Shown: positions 1 through 11,696 of the stretch, in pieces | How the letters are laid out: each line of letters opens with the position of its first letter | How positions within the stretch are numbered: position 1 is the stretch's first letter | NCBI RefSeq assembly: GCF_964199755.1 | Contig: NC_133900.1 | Coordinates: 16,321,201 to 16,385,200 of the forward strand | DNA: 64,000 nucleotides | DNA from: Larus michahellis | Lineage: Eukaryota > Chordata > Aves > Charadriiformes > Laridae | Direction: 5' to 3' | Program-made: the position numbers and the translations under genes | The notes under the pieces: generated by a model | Told to the model about the DNA's origin: nothing | Database searches by the model: none | What the model saw: only the letters and a program-made list of their open reading frames with translations

Positions 1-323
1 AAATAAATAAAGCAGAATTTTGACCAAGTGCTAGGTTTATGAAAAAATCTCTTACGCTGTGCTTGGATGTGATTCAGCACTTGAATTTGCTAGAGGTTTC
101 ATTTTGGGGGGCCCAATACTGGTCATATATCTCCACAGTAGCAACTTTAAAGTTTTGTGTCCAGATCCAGTACCTGGGTGGGGAGTCTGTCTCCTGCTCT
201 GCTAGTGAGGATCCTCTTTGCTGTTATTTGTCTAAGTCTGTGATTATTATATAGATTTTGGTTAAAGATATTTGTAACATTAATGTTTTCCGTATTTCCT
301 TAATACAAATTTCTTCAATTTAG

Positions 324-513
324 TGCTAAAACCAGATGATACATTTGAAATGTTAATTGACCAATCGGTTGTCAGTAGAGGAAGTCTTCTTGAGGATATG
401 GTTCCTCCAGTAAACCCTCCCAAAGAAATAGAGGATCCTAGTGAGAAGAAGCCTGAAGATTGGGATGAGAGACCAAAAATATCTGATCCAAATGCTGTTA
501 AACCAGATGACTG
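324..513 (+). CDS. CLGN: CLGN exon: end of lectin segment 1 and first P-domain repeats
   Basis: The acceptor is ttcaatttag before 324 and the donor is gtaagg at 514. The frame begins inside a codon (TG from the split codon, then LKPDDTFEM) and ends inside the Trp codon of KPDDW. It holds LIDQSVV and [18 protein letters not shown], followed by [21 protein letters not shown], the first type-1 repeats of the proline-rich arm that recruits ERp57-type partners in calnexin. Confidence 0.93.
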
Positions 514-3500
514 GTAAGGAGAACATTTTTATCTGTACGATGCCTTTTAAGTGCAGGTTATTAATTTGAAAGATTTAACTGGTTTTATTTTGGTTTTTTG
601 GTAATGACAATTGGGATATGTTTCACTACTAAAAGTGCTAAAGTTTGTAAACATAATTGAGGTGGGTACAAGGATCTGGTCATCTTCTAAGGAAAGAAAT
701 AATAGTACTTTTTGATTATTTTTTTTTTTTTTTACCCTTCATGGTTGCAATTAATAACTAACATTACTGTACCTGAAAGATGAGGAAAAAAGTTTTGTGT
801 TTAGTTTGGTTTTTTTTTTCCCCACCATATCGTGTTAATTTATATTCAATGATTTCTACTTCCTTCTGTGTGAACTGCTGTTCATACTGCGATTCTAGAA
901 GAGGAAGGAAAAACTTAATGGGAAGACCTGACTGACACCTGCCAGTTGATGGCAGCAATTTCTGGGCTAAGTAGTACTTTGAAACAATGTAAATATCATA
1001 GAATCATAGAATTGTTAGGGTTGGAAGGGACCTTAAAGATCATCTAGTTCCAATCCCCCTGCCTTGGGCAGGGACACCTCCCACTAGACCGGGTTGCTCA
1101 AAGCCCCTTCCAGCCTGGCCTTGAACACCTCCAGGGATGGGGCATGCACAGCCTCTCTGGGCAACCTGTTCCAGTGCCTCACCACCCTCATGGTGAAGAA
1201 CTTCTTCCTAACGTCCAGTCTGAATCAACCCATCTCTAGTTTTAATCCATTCCCTCTGGTCCTACCATTACCTGACCTCCTAAAAAGTCCCTCCCCAGCT
1301 TTCTTGTAGGCCCCCTTAAGATACTGGTAGGCCGCTGTAAGGTCTCCCTGGAGCCTTCTTTTCTCCAGACTGAACAACCCCAACTCTCTCAGTCTGTCCT
1401 CATAGGAGAGGTGCTCCAGCCCTCTGGTCATCCTCGTGGCCCTTCTCTGGACACGTTCCAGCACGTTGATATCTTTCTTGTAGTAGGGGCTCCAGAACTG
1501 GACGCAGTACTCCAGGTGGGGTCTCACGAGGGTGGAGTAGAGGGGGAGGATCACCTCCCTCGATCTGCTGGCCACACTTCTCCTCATGCAGCCCAGGATA
1601 CGGTTGGCTTTCTGGGCTGCTAGTGCACACTGACGGCTCATGTTGAGCCTCCCGTCCACCAGCACCCCCAGGTCCTTTTCTTCAGGGCTGCTCTCAAGCC
1701 AGTCACTGCCCAGCCTATGTCGGTGCTTGGGATTGCCCCGACCCAGATGGAGGACCTTGCACTTGGTCTTGTTGAGCTTCATGAGGTAGGCATGGGCCCA
1801 CCTCTCCAGCCTGTCAAGGTCCCTCTGGATGGCATCCCTTCCCTCCAGCGTGTCAGCCGCCCCACACAACTTGGTGTCGTCAGCAAACTTGCTGAGGCTG
1901 CACTCTATGCCACTGTCCATGTCGCTGACGAAGGTGTTAAACCAGAGCGGTCCCAGTACTGATCCTTGAGGGACTCCACTTGTCACTGGCCTCCACTTGG
2001 ACATGGACTCATTGACAGCCACTCTTTGGGTGCGGCCGTCAAGCCAGTTCTTTATCCACTGAATTGTCCATCCATCAAACCCATATTTTATCAGCTTGGA
2101 GACCAGGATGTCGTGCAGGACAGTGTCAAAGGCTTTGCTCAGGTCCAGGTGAATGACATCAGTTGCTCTCCCCTTGTCTATTGGTGTTGTGACCTTCTCA
2201 TAGAAGGCCACCAGGTTTGTCAGGCCCAATTTGCTCTTGGTGAAGCTGTGTTGATTGTACCCAGTCACCTCTTCGTTATTCTTCTGCCTCAGCAGTGCCT
2301 CCAGGAGGATCTGCTCCATAATCTTACCGGGCACGGAGGGGAGACTGACTGGCCTATAGTTCCCTGGTTCCTCCTTCTTTCCCTTTTTGAAAATGGGGAT
2401 GATGATTCCCCTTTTCCAGTGAGTGGGGACTTCACCAGACTGCCATGACTTCTGGAATACATAATTCAGATATTTATAAACAGATAATTGGATGTCTGAT
2501 TCTCATGATCGGTGTGTCTAATTGTGTTGTACCTTTGAAAATCATCCCTTTCTTGCCAGTTACAGTCCTCTGAACAGAACATTGGTTCAATGTCAGGCTG
2601 ATGTATTTTTCTAACATAAGTCTCTAATTGAAGGGACGAAGATGAGCCTTCCAAAATAGAAGATCCTGATGCTGTTAAGCCTGAGGGATGGCTTGATGAT
2701 GAACCACAGTATGTTCCAGACCCTAATGCAAAAAAACCAAAGGACTGGTAAGAACTTGATCAAGTGCAGATTGTTAACATGTCTTGTAGATAAACTTGCC
2801 TATTCTCCGTGGCAAATTATGAGTTGTGGATCAGAAGTCAATCCAAATCTCATTGCCTTTTGAGGTAGTAAGTTGGAATGTGTAAGGTATGGCCAAATAC
2901 TTGTTGGGTTAGGGGTTGCTTTTAGAAGAACATGAACATGTCAATTGCCTTTTGTTTTCTGAAGGTATAAAAAAAAATATGAAAGACCCCTTTGAAAATG
3001 AATTTGCTACAGTGTTAAACCATGGAACAATTCAAGTTGATAATTTGAAATCATCATATAACAGCCTCAAAGCGATCTCTAAGCATCTTATGGAGGAGTG
3101 TTTCAAGCTGTCTGCAGATGCAGGAATACAGTTGCTGTGGTAGTTATGAACGTGTGGCCTTTAAAAAAAGTAAAATGTAGCATTCCTTGAAAAAAAAAAA
3201 AAAAAAAGTGTTTATACTGTTGGCTAAAGTTTTGTGAGTGGGTCAAAATTCTGAGGTTGTTACAGCAAAATGTGTGTGGACCCTAACTTCAGACTGACAG
3301 CTAGCGTTCAGACCAGTCGGGTCTCAAATTGGTTGTTTGTAATTTTAATAATATTTTTTTCTGTAGGGATGAAGAAATGGATGGGGAGTGGGAAGCCCCT
3401 CAGATCCCTAATCCAAAGTGTGAGACTGCACCTGGTTGTGGACACTGGGTGCGTCCCATGAAGAATAACCCAAAATATAAAGGAAAATGGAAAGCACCTA

Positions 3501-6500
3501 TGATAGATAATCCTAACTATCAGGTAATAGCAATATTGTAGGTCATTGTTAAAAGGTACAGACTTCAACAGAGCAGGCAAATCCAAGTAGTAGATTTATC
3601 TAGGGTTTTTTCAAGTATATTTATATTTTAGAATGAGTCTGAGTACCCACACTAAACATTTTGAGCTTTTTTTGTATTTAATTTGCTTTTTTTTTTCTTT
3701 ATACTGGAAAATAGGCCTCCTGTATTAAAAAGATTTCTCTGTTGAAAGTTGCTTTTTGCAACGACTTACACTGGTATTACTTATTTAATATGGTCTGTAG
3801 AATTGTATTCTGAATTACGTTATCATTTAATGAAATATTTCTCTTTTTGTTGGGGGTTTAAGTGTGGGTTTTCTAAATGAACAAATTTTTTTATACCTAT
3901 ATATATACACACACACACGCACTGGAAGGGACTGTGTGGATCACAGGATGTAGTTCCCCTGCAGTCTTAGGCCACCAGGCAATAGATGTTTATCTCAGAA
4001 GATTCCATCACTGGCCACAAAATATTGACCAGTGCCCTCACAAAAATGTGTATGCTATATTGATGAACAAAAGCCAGAAATATATATTACATAAGGAGAG
4101 AATAGAGTAAGAAGTAATACCAATGTCTTATTTTCCTGCAGCATTAGGAAATTTGTTTCCTAGACTTACTCTAGGAAGTTTACAGAGACTGTGCTTGGAA
4201 TCACCAGTATCAGGAAGACCGGAGATGCTTTGTACAGTCAGTTGTTACTGTAACCCTGTATGAACAAAAAGAAAAATTTTAAGAGGTCTGCCCAAGCCAG
4301 AAAACCGAGACCCATCTGCCAAAATTCTGTAGGCTATTTCCAATTCCGTTTTTATGCAGGTTAAACTCTACTGCTTGTCTTTTTAAATAATGCATTTAAA
4401 ATATTTGGGAAGTTCTAATTATTTTAAAATTTGTTTCACAGTTGTTGGTTTCTTTTTTTTTAGTAAGGTGTAGATAATGTGATTACATTTTTGTTCGTTA
4501 AAAGGGAATCTGGAGCCCTCGGAAAATACCAAACCCAGACTATTTTGAAGATCTTCACCCATTTGAGATGACCACTGTCAGTGCTATTGGTTTAGAACTC
4601 TGGTCTATGACGTCCGATATCTACTTTGATAACTTCATTATATGTTCAGAAAAAGAAGTAGCAGATCGATGGGCAGCAGATGGCTGGGGCTTGAAGAAAT
4701 TAGTAGCAAGTGCTAATGAGGTACAAACTTTACCGTGTTCTTGATAGCCACAAGTAGTGAAGATGATGTGCTGTTGGAAGCATTTTCTGTCAGAATATTA
4801 ATTTGTCTGCAATTAATAATCTTGTTGAATAACTATGATAGGTTTCTTTATTGTAGTTTTGGCTTTTTACCTTTCCAGATCAAGATCCTCTTGAAATTAA
4901 AAGGGCACAACATTTTACTTAAACACCTAGCAAGAAATTGGCTTCACTGTAGTTAATGAATCTTCTGCTGTTCACAGTAATACTAGCAATTCAGTACCTG
5001 TCCGCACATGGAAGCTGTTATTTACACTCAAAGACCTCCCTTACTTTATTTTCTTTTCACTTGTGTCTAACTCATTATATATGTTCTTTAGATGTTTCCC
5101 TCCCATGAAGAATGGATAAGTAGTCCTGTGTGTTTTCTGTTTAATAATTTTCAGCCTTTGGCTGCTTAGATGTATATTATGCAGCTCTTAAAATAGCACG
5201 CGTATGTTTATGGAGCTGCATCTGTTCTTCTGTTTCTGTGTGTGCATCTGCATTTTGTCTGTATACTGCATTTGCCCAGCTGCCATGTTTTTTTCTCGTT
5301 CTCTTTCCTGTCCTGTGCGATGAACTTGTCCTGACATACGAGGTCATGAGCCCCTCTAGTGGCTGCCTTTACTGACTACAGTTTCTTTCTAAAAGTCCTG
5401 TACTTTCTTTTGAGTGGCAAGCGCAGGGCTGCAATTGTGGGGAAAGAAACGATGGGTTGGTGGCAAATGTGGCCCATTCCTGACAGCTGCTGTTTGTCAT
5501 AGGATGAGCAAGTAGCAACAGCATATCTGCCCATACAATTAGGAAAGCTACCTCCTTCTAAAACCTTGCCCTCTTCTGAAATGTTTAGTTTTATGTCTGG
5601 ATCTACATCTTTAACTGTACACACAATAGCAAAAAATACTCCCTTGAGACCCCTCACTCCACTCTGCCTCTCAAACTTACTACTTTAGTTGCTGGTGTGC
5701 TGTTTCCAGAGGTCTGACTGGACCAGGCACTTGCCTACCTACTTCTACTGTTTAAGTCAGAATTGGTCTGGGAGGACAGCTTACTCCCTGAATAATTGTC
5801 TGTCAAAGGAGAGAAGATGGTAGTACAGATGGGGCAAGACATTGCTCTTCAGAAGGCTGGCTGCTGCTCTGAGGTTCTTGATGAGCTCTGAGAAGCTTTC
5901 AGCTGAGCTAGCGCGGCACGGAGGAAAAATACAGTAGCTGGGAAGGTGTCCTGGTTTGGGGTAGAACAAAACCAACTTTCTTTTCAGTCATTTTACTTTT
6001 CTGTTAAGTCTCTTCTGACTGACGGTACTCTCTGAAATTAATTATATGTTTTTCAGACACTGTCTGCTTCTGGCAGTGATAATGTCTGATGCTTATAGTT
6101 AATGCCAAGGAATGGTATGCAGAGAGGCTCTTGCTTATGCTTCTTGCTCTGACAGCCAAGGTCAGCTCACTTTGCTGTGTACCAAGTTGGAGGGTCAGAA
6201 GTAGAAGAGTGTAGAGGGCTTGCACCTGTGGGGAGGAGCAGACAGGGCAGGTGACCCAAACTTGGCCAACAGGGTATTCCATCCCATCTGCCTCCTGCTC
6301 AGTATAAAAGCTGAGGGATCAAAGGGGTCAGCCTCTCTCTTCAGTGGCCGGCATCCGAGGAGGCCTCTGTCTGTCTGCCTTTGGTCCCAATCCCTGCGTT
6401 TCTGACTCCAGTTCCCATCTGCTGCTGAGCCCAGTCCCTGTGCTGGCCAGTGGTGTGATTCCCGTCATCCTGGGAGCTCGATGTTGGTTTTGTATATATT

Positions 6501-9500
6501 TGTACGTATTTCATTATCTTCTTATTAATATTACTGTCTTTTTATTGTTAATACTTCATTAAAGCTGGTTTAGTTGGTTCTTTTCAACCCATAAGTCTCT
6601 CCCTTATTCTCTCTCCCTTCCCTTTCTGGGAAGGGAGAGGGGTTGATAGGAAAAAATGTGTCTTTTGTTTAGTATACAGACCAGCCTAATCTTGACAGAA
6701 GGGTGTAAAATGTGAGGTTGCCAAGACTCCAAATGTCACTTTACAACTTTACGCTTTTAGTGGCCAGTCTAGTATGTTTGGAATAACAGGCTTGTTCCTT
6801 CTTACTTAGTCCTTGCTATTTATTTGCAATCTGTCAAGTTGCTACTTTATTTGTATTGAAATCCAATATTGTTTCAGTCATTAAAAAGCAAAAGTAAAGA
6901 AGGGGTTTCTTTGGGCAACATAAAGCTTAATGTATATATACAGTATAGTTTATAAACCTAATGATGTGTTGAGAGGGATGTAAATGCAAAATCTCTCTTT
7001 TTTTTTTTTTTTTTTTTTTTAATGTAGCCCGGTATGTTTAGTCAACTGGTGACTGCTGCAGAAGACCACCCATGGCTCTGGGTTCTTTACATCTTGACTT
7101 TAGCTCTGCCTGTTGGTCTAGGTGTGTTGTTCTGCTGGCCAGCAAAGGTTAGAGAAATTTCCTATATTTTTATTTGGTTTTATTCTTAATACTTTATTTG
7201 AAAACTCTTAATATCTGTGCAACGATACGCACATTTAATGTACCATTGATATTACTTTGCTTGCAGTGGCTGTTGTTTTTAATTCTTAATTTGAGTTTAA
7301 ATGTAAATTGATTTTTAATTTGTTGTAGAAAACAGATGAAGATATTGACTTCAAAAAAACTGATATATCTAAGCCAATTACGAAGGGAGAACTAAAACAA
7401 GAGAGAGAAGAGTTAGATGATGATGAAATAGAATTAGAAGAAGAAAAAGAAAATGAAGATACTGTTGAAGATGGTAAGATGAGCAGGCCAGCTTGCAGTT
7501 TGATTAAACATAAAGACCTAAATAGGACTAGTTCATGGATTGCATTACCAATAATTACAACCAGTTACCTTAGAATATGCAAAACCTGCCTTGCTCTGAG
7601 TCTTTTTTTCTTTGACAACCTCCAGCGCCTGGCATTCCATGGATATTAGCTCTTCGATAAGTACAAGCAGAAAGTAAGGCTTTCCTCAGTATTTTTTCAC
7701 TTCCAAGAAATTAACGTGCTTCTGACACCCTTTTTATGTTTGTAGACAGTGATGCATATTTTCTCCCTTCTAAATATTCCATATATTGAACACATTTGAA
7801 TGGTTTAGATGCACGTACCTGAAGTGGTTAAAGTCACATTGTTGTCTCTAATATGTGGCTGGAATAGCTTTAGGTCTTTAACATAAGTCTTTCTGCTTAC
7901 TTCTCTGTGGGGGGGTTGTACTTTGAACTATGCTGTTGGTCACTGATTTTAATAATTCCTGTTAAAGCCTGAAAATACAGTATACTTGAAATACTGAAGC
8001 CTGCTGCTTCCTTTGTGTTGCTCTCTAGCAATGCACTGCATGCCTGCACAGGTCTGTCCTGCTGCCCCAAGGCAGGAATCAATGGTTCTGTAGGTTGAGC
8101 TATACTTCGGCATCCCAGGATAAAATCATCTCGTGTTACTGTGTCAAAGATTACTAGTACTATTCAAGTATGGCTTTGTTCTGTTAGCATTTTCCTGAGT
8201 CTATAGTAATGAACAAAAAGCAAACCTCCTAACTTAGAGTGCATATCTTGACTTCCACGAGAAAATCCTTAGCCTCAGACCTCTGCAAGATTCTGCCTCT
8301 TAGTTTGCCCTTCCTTGGTAGGAACAAAGTGACTGGCAAGGAAAGTTAGAAACCTAGCAGACATTCATGGGGTGTGTGTTTTGGGGTGTTTGGGGTTTTT
8401 TTCCTTAGTGTTGACATCACTTTGTATTACTGACTGAAACTTTGTGGGGTTTGCCTGTCTCTCCACTGTGTTCCATGAGTGGTGGTGGCTTCTGCCTGTA
8501 TGACTTAAAAATTTATTCAGCATCAGATGTTCCCATGCTAGTACTTACATAATTGAGTATGTTGTTGGCGTACATATATACCTAAAAGTGGAAATCAAAA
8601 CAGCTGGGTCTGTGGCCTTCACAAAATATGCCAAATATAGGGAGTTGGTTACCCTAGAAGGGCAACCCATGTGCTGACCAGAGAGCAGCCTAGAATTCGC
8701 AATATTTGGTGCAAACACTGCTCTTTAGTACAGTGACATGGCCTCAGTAAGAAAGTAGAAACCGCCTGTGTGTTGCTTAGCCTATAGTTTGTCCAGGGAA
8801 TTTTGGAAAACAAGAAGGTACTTTTTTTTTTTCCTTCAGGTTTTTTCTTTCTTTTTTTTTTTTTTTTCTCCTCTCCAGTGCCTGAAAGTTCAAAGATCTA
8901 ACTGACGCCACATCTCATAGAAAGCTTACTGCTATTTGTGAATGTTTTTATCCTAATGTAGTGCAAACTTCGAGTGAGCTGAGGGGAGTACAGTGCTTTT
9001 CTGACTAGTTTCCGCATTCCAATAATGCATAAGAAGGGGGTGAGCACAGAGCTGCTTATCCCTCAACCAAAACAGTATGCCAGAAGAATTCCCTGCTGAA
9101 AAGAGGAGTTCCCTTGGCATGTAGGTGTCGCCCATGGTGGATGACTGCAATGTTGTAGTTTGCCTAAATTCTGACTTAGCAGATTTGGGATACCCGAGTT
9201 GTCGTATTTTGGACTCCGGTCTCAAAATTAATACAGTACGTGGATTTAAAGACTTCCCTAAAGGAAACCAACGTAAGGTTGTCATTTTAGTCGGTCACTT
9301 AAAAGTCTGAAGACCACATGTACCGTTGTGAAAAGAAGCTAGGCTGAAGCTGTTAAAATTGGTTATTAAATCCAACAGTGCTCAATTTATACTAATTCAT
9401 GAGTCTTTTACTCTCTATCACAGAGTTGGTTTTAGAGGTGACTGTAAACAAGCAGTTCATTCTAAGACTGAAATTGGCTTATTTTCCTTACTAGTGTGTC

Positions 9501-11463
9501 TGGATATAGTACATTTTTAATATAGTCTTGTTTATAAAGTAAAATTAATTTCTTTTGAAGATGATCGTGAAGGTGGTGAAGATATTGATGATGATGAAGA
9601 AGAAAATGAAGTTGCAGTTGAAAGTCAAGAAGAAGGTGATAAGTCAAATAAATCTGGTTCAGAAGATGAGGTAGGTTTGGGGGTGTTTTCCTCTATTTTC
9701 TCCTTGCCCTTGTCCAACATTGCACTTCTAAGCCCAGTTACCTACAAGAGCTTTTCTTCTGAGTTATAAAACAAATCATGAAGTGGGGATGTGTTTTTAT
9801 TTGACTTTGACAGCTCAAATGCTCTGTATAGGTTTGTGAAACATGTCTCTTCCTATGTAATTTTGGCTAGAAGGTGATATTTATTGTAAAATACAGATAT
9901 AGTTTAGAAGTGATCATGCAGGTCTCTAAACATGAAATGTTTTTTTAGGAGTATAACTTTTAACAGTTTATTAAATGATTGCCAGTCTTGAATATTTGGA
10001 TGCTGCAGTAGATGTCAATCTCTTTTTATGGTGCTACTTAATTGAAGGAACATGTGCTTCTAACTGAATAGCTTTTCAGTAAGACCTAGAAGAACCTTAA
10101 GCTTTCAGTTATCTTTTTTTTTAATTACAAAATAAGGTTTTCAGCAAAATGACCATACTGATTTTGAATTCAGCACCTGCAGTTTCATTTTTCTTGTGCA
10201 GATTAATCCGGTCACCAGATAATCTATAAGTTGTTTTTCAGAAAATGACATTGTAGAATGGAATTTGTGTGTGCTTTTCTTGCTCATCAACTACTCATTA
10301 TCCATTCATTGAGAAACTCTGCTATGTCTGAAACACTTTAGATCCACCCACAGTATTTCTGTTGGTCATCTTGTGCTTGTCACTCCCTAAATGAGTCCCT
10401 TCGCAGAGTAAGGGAGTTGTTTAATGTAATGTTAACTCCTTTTCATATAAAATTTCTCTAGGAAACTGTACCTTGCATGAGGTTGCATTGTTCCAGCTCT
10501 GAAATTCTTCATTAATTACACCTTATTCAATACTTCCTCTTGTTCCTCGAAGAAGTTTATTTTTCCTTGTACATCTAACTAGGAATATAGTATCTGATGA
10601 ACTCCATTAAATACATATGACTTTCTGTGAAAATAATAACAAGATCCAAATGTGTGTATGCCACTACACAGTATCGCAACAAGGTTATGGCTTGCTCTTC
10701 TCTGGGTGTTTTCAGGGTGTAGAAGTTTCTGTCATGGGTTGGCTAGTGACCTACGTGGGAGATGTCATACATACCATGTTCTCACTCAGGTTGTGCCGCA
10801 TTCTGTGAGCTGGCTCCTTCTGACTGAGGTGCTTACCATTAGACAGTGCAAAGCAATGCGTTGTCTGAGAAGGGCATTCGTGTTGGAAAGGCTTTGCATG
10901 TGCCTCTAAGCTAATGGCTTTTACACTGAGAAGAACACATCTGATTTAAGAAGAGTTCGTTCTATTTGTAGCTTTCCAAAGGTGGCATTTAGAATGTTTT
11001 AAATGCTTTTTGCTTAAGAAGTGGAAATTGAAATTAGCATGAGATGCACTTTAAGGAAGTTGCTAAATTCATTAAAAAGTCACCGCTTTTAAAACAGTGA
11101 ATAAATGGCAAAACCAAATTTCTGACATCAGTTTATATGTGCTATACTCTTCCTTCTGAATATAAAAAGGAAAAAGTCTTCTACTCACTTTATTGTTAAA
11201 TTAATATTATGGGAAAAAAAAAAAACGTCCTATCACTTAAGTGTTGCATTTAGTGATAATATGATTGGGGGGGTCAGGAGGAGGAGTAGTAAAGTAACAT
11301 GCCAGCCTCAATAATTCAGTTAAAATTGGTTTAAAATTTTAATGCTGGCTTTTTTTTTTTTTTACTTTTTTATCTTTTTCAGATGAAAGAAGCTGATGAA
11401 AGCACAGGTTCTGGAGATGGTCCACTGAAATCAGTGCGCAAAAGAAGAGTACGAAAGGACTGA
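324..11463 (+). CDS. CLGN: Calmegin (calnexin-family ER lectin chaperone), 3' part of the gene, 8 exons
   Basis: Joined exons 324-513, 2634-2747, 3367-3523, 4505-4720, 7028-7147, 7329-7473, 9561-9670 and 11383-11463 give one open frame of about 376 residues with GT-AG junctions and matching phases. The human protein is about 610 residues, so the signal peptide and most of the first lectin segment lie upstream. In order I see the end of lectin segment 1, P-domain repeats of type 1 ([22 protein letters not shown]) and type 2 ([23 protein letters not shown]), lectin segment 2 ([19 protein letters not shown]), a membrane helix and a long Asp/Glu-rich tail ending in a basic KRRVRKD, which fits ER retention. 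Calmegin is known as a testis-enriched glycoprotein chaperone needed for sperm surface proteins. CLGN is preferred to the paralogue CANX because of [14 protein letters not shown] and the tail [21 protein letters not shown]-type ending. The gene converges on SCOC. Confidence 0.95.
996..2460 (-). mobile_element. CR1 LINE, 5'-truncated, antisense in a CLGN intron
   Basis: On the minus strand the element ends with the CR1 3' signature (ATTCTATGATTCTATG-type repeat near 996-1012). Upstream is an open frame from about 2455 to a stop at 1225, about 405 codons with no frameshift. It matches the C-terminal two-thirds of CR1 reverse transcriptase: [40 protein letters not shown], the catalytic FADDTKLCG and the downstream thumb region [10 protein letters not shown]. 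The 5' end breaks off near 2460, within the RT region at [14 protein letters not shown], so the endonuclease and ORF1 are missing, as is usual for CR1 copies. The intact frame suggests a fairly young insertion. It lies about 175 bp upstream of the next CLGN exon. Confidence 0.93.
2634..2747 (+). CDS. CLGN: CLGN exon: P-domain type-1 repeats
   Basis: The acceptor is taattgaag with a modest pyrimidine tract (tctctaattg) and a possible branch site ctaac near 2612. The donor is gtaaga at 2748. The translation, with the split Trp completed by G2634, runs [19 protein letters not shown] and then [19 protein letters not shown]. These are the third and fourth type-1 repeats. The last repeat has KPKDW where KPEDW or KPDDW is usual. 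The intron before it carries the CR1 insertion. Confidence 0.92.
3367..3523 (+). CDS. CLGN: CLGN exon: tip and type-2 repeats of the P-domain
   Basis: The acceptor is tttttttctgtag and the donor gtaata follows CAG at 3523. The translation runs [18 protein letters not shown], then [17 protein letters not shown], then [17 protein letters not shown]. It holds the hairpin tip with its two cysteines and the type-2 GxWxxPxIxNP repeats. The exon ends on a whole codon. Confidence 0.94.
3898..3920. repeat. Short (TA)n/(CA)n microsatellite
   Basis: Alternating tatatata followed by acacacacac in a CLGN intron. It is too short to have an evident role. Confidence 0.7.
4505..4720 (+). CDS. CLGN: CLGN exon: second lectin segment
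   Basis: The acceptor is cgttaaaag and the donor gtacaa is at 4721. The exon is 216 nt, exactly 72 codons. It starts [19 protein letters not shown], the last type-2 repeat, and continues into the globular domain [19 protein letters not shown], which in this family completes the beta-sandwich lectin fold that binds monoglucosylated N-glycans. It ends [18 protein letters not shown] and then LVASANE. Confidence 0.95.
5947..6697 (+). mobile_element. Solo LTR of an avian endogenous retrovirus (ERVL-like), sense in a CLGN intron
   Basis: The element starts TGTCCTGGTTTGGGG at 5947 and ends CTTGACA at 6697, giving a short TGTC...GACA inverted terminus. It is flanked on both sides by the same 5 bp, GAAGG (5942-5946 and 6698-6702), a target-site duplication of the length expected for ERVL-type integration. 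A TATA box (TATAAAA at 6303-6309) and an ATTAAA poly(A) signal (6558-6563) fit the U3-R-U5 order on the plus strand. No retroviral gene remains, so it is the product of LTR-LTR recombination. It could act as an internal promoter or terminator for CLGN transcripts. Confidence 0.88.
6998..7020 (+). repeat. Poly-T tract forming the splice acceptor's pyrimidine tract
   Basis: A run of 23 T residues ends seven bases before the CLGN exon that starts at 7028. It serves as a pyrimidine tract and is likely to vary in length between individuals. Confidence 0.8.
7028..7147 (+). CDS. CLGN: CLGN exon: transmembrane segment
   Basis: The acceptor is aatgtag after a 23-T tract and the donor gttaga is at 7148. 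The exon is 40 whole codons, [18 protein letters not shown] and then [19 protein letters not shown], ending PAK. The stretch [20 protein letters not shown] is the single membrane-spanning helix that anchors the chaperone in the ER membrane. Skipping this exon would keep the frame and yield a soluble form. Confidence 0.95.
7329..7473 (+). CDS. CLGN: CLGN exon: cytosolic juxtamembrane and acidic tail
   Basis: The acceptor is tttgttgtag and the donor gtaaga is at 7474. The translation begins [16 protein letters not shown] and passes into a Glu/Asp-rich tract ([21 protein letters not shown]). Acidic cytosolic tails of this kind are typical of calnexin and calmegin. Confidence 0.93.
8957..9340. 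other. CpG-retaining segment within a CLGN intron, origin unknown
   Basis: About ten CpG dinucleotides occur in roughly 370 bp, while the flanking intron has only a few per 400 bp. No exon, LTR end or CR1 signature is recognisable. It may be a recently inserted or unmethylated element. Confidence 0.35.
9561..9670 (+). CDS. CLGN: CLGN exon: acidic tail
   Basis: The acceptor is tttcttttgaag and the donor gtaggt is at 9671. With the split Asp codon the frame reads [20 protein letters not shown] and then [16 protein letters not shown]. The SNKSGSEDE end is shared with mammalian calmegin as I recall it, and contains likely acidophilic-kinase serine sites. Confidence 0.93.
11383..11463 (+). CDS. 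CLGN: CLGN last coding exon and stop
   Basis: A long pyrimidine tract and tttttcag precede 11383. The 27 codons read [17 protein letters not shown] and VRKRRVRKD, then TGA at 11461-11463. The basic C-terminus is in the position of the RKPRRE-type retention signal of calnexin. Confidence 0.95.
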   Translation: MKEADESTGSGDGPLKSVRKRRVRKD

Positions 11464-11690
11464 GTTACTTCAAGCTAGTATTTGTAGTTCTAGATAATAG
11501 TAACTTTTGGTATCCGCTTCAGTGGGCCTAACAGCGTGCAAGTTCCTGAGATTTGCAGGAAAAAGGGGGACTCATTGCTCTTTAACCTCCTCTTTTAATT
11601 CTCTAACCTCTTTTAACCTTCCCAAACTACCTTGATTCCTTTTAAGGAGAAACACTATCTGTGAGGAGTTAGCTGATGTTTCGAATTCAG

Positions 11691-11696
11691 AATAAA
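11691..11696 (+). terminator. Proximal poly(A) signal AATAAA of CLGN
   Basis: Consensus hexamer 228 bases after the stop codon, in the sense orientation. Confidence 0.5.

Noticed and set aside
1411-2448. Several plus-strand open frames of 70-160 codons
   Set aside because: They are antisense shadows of the CR1 reverse-transcriptase frame.
2916-3143. A 75-codon frame between two CLGN exons
   Set aside because: It lacks convincing splice sites, and the flanking CLGN exons already join in phase without it.
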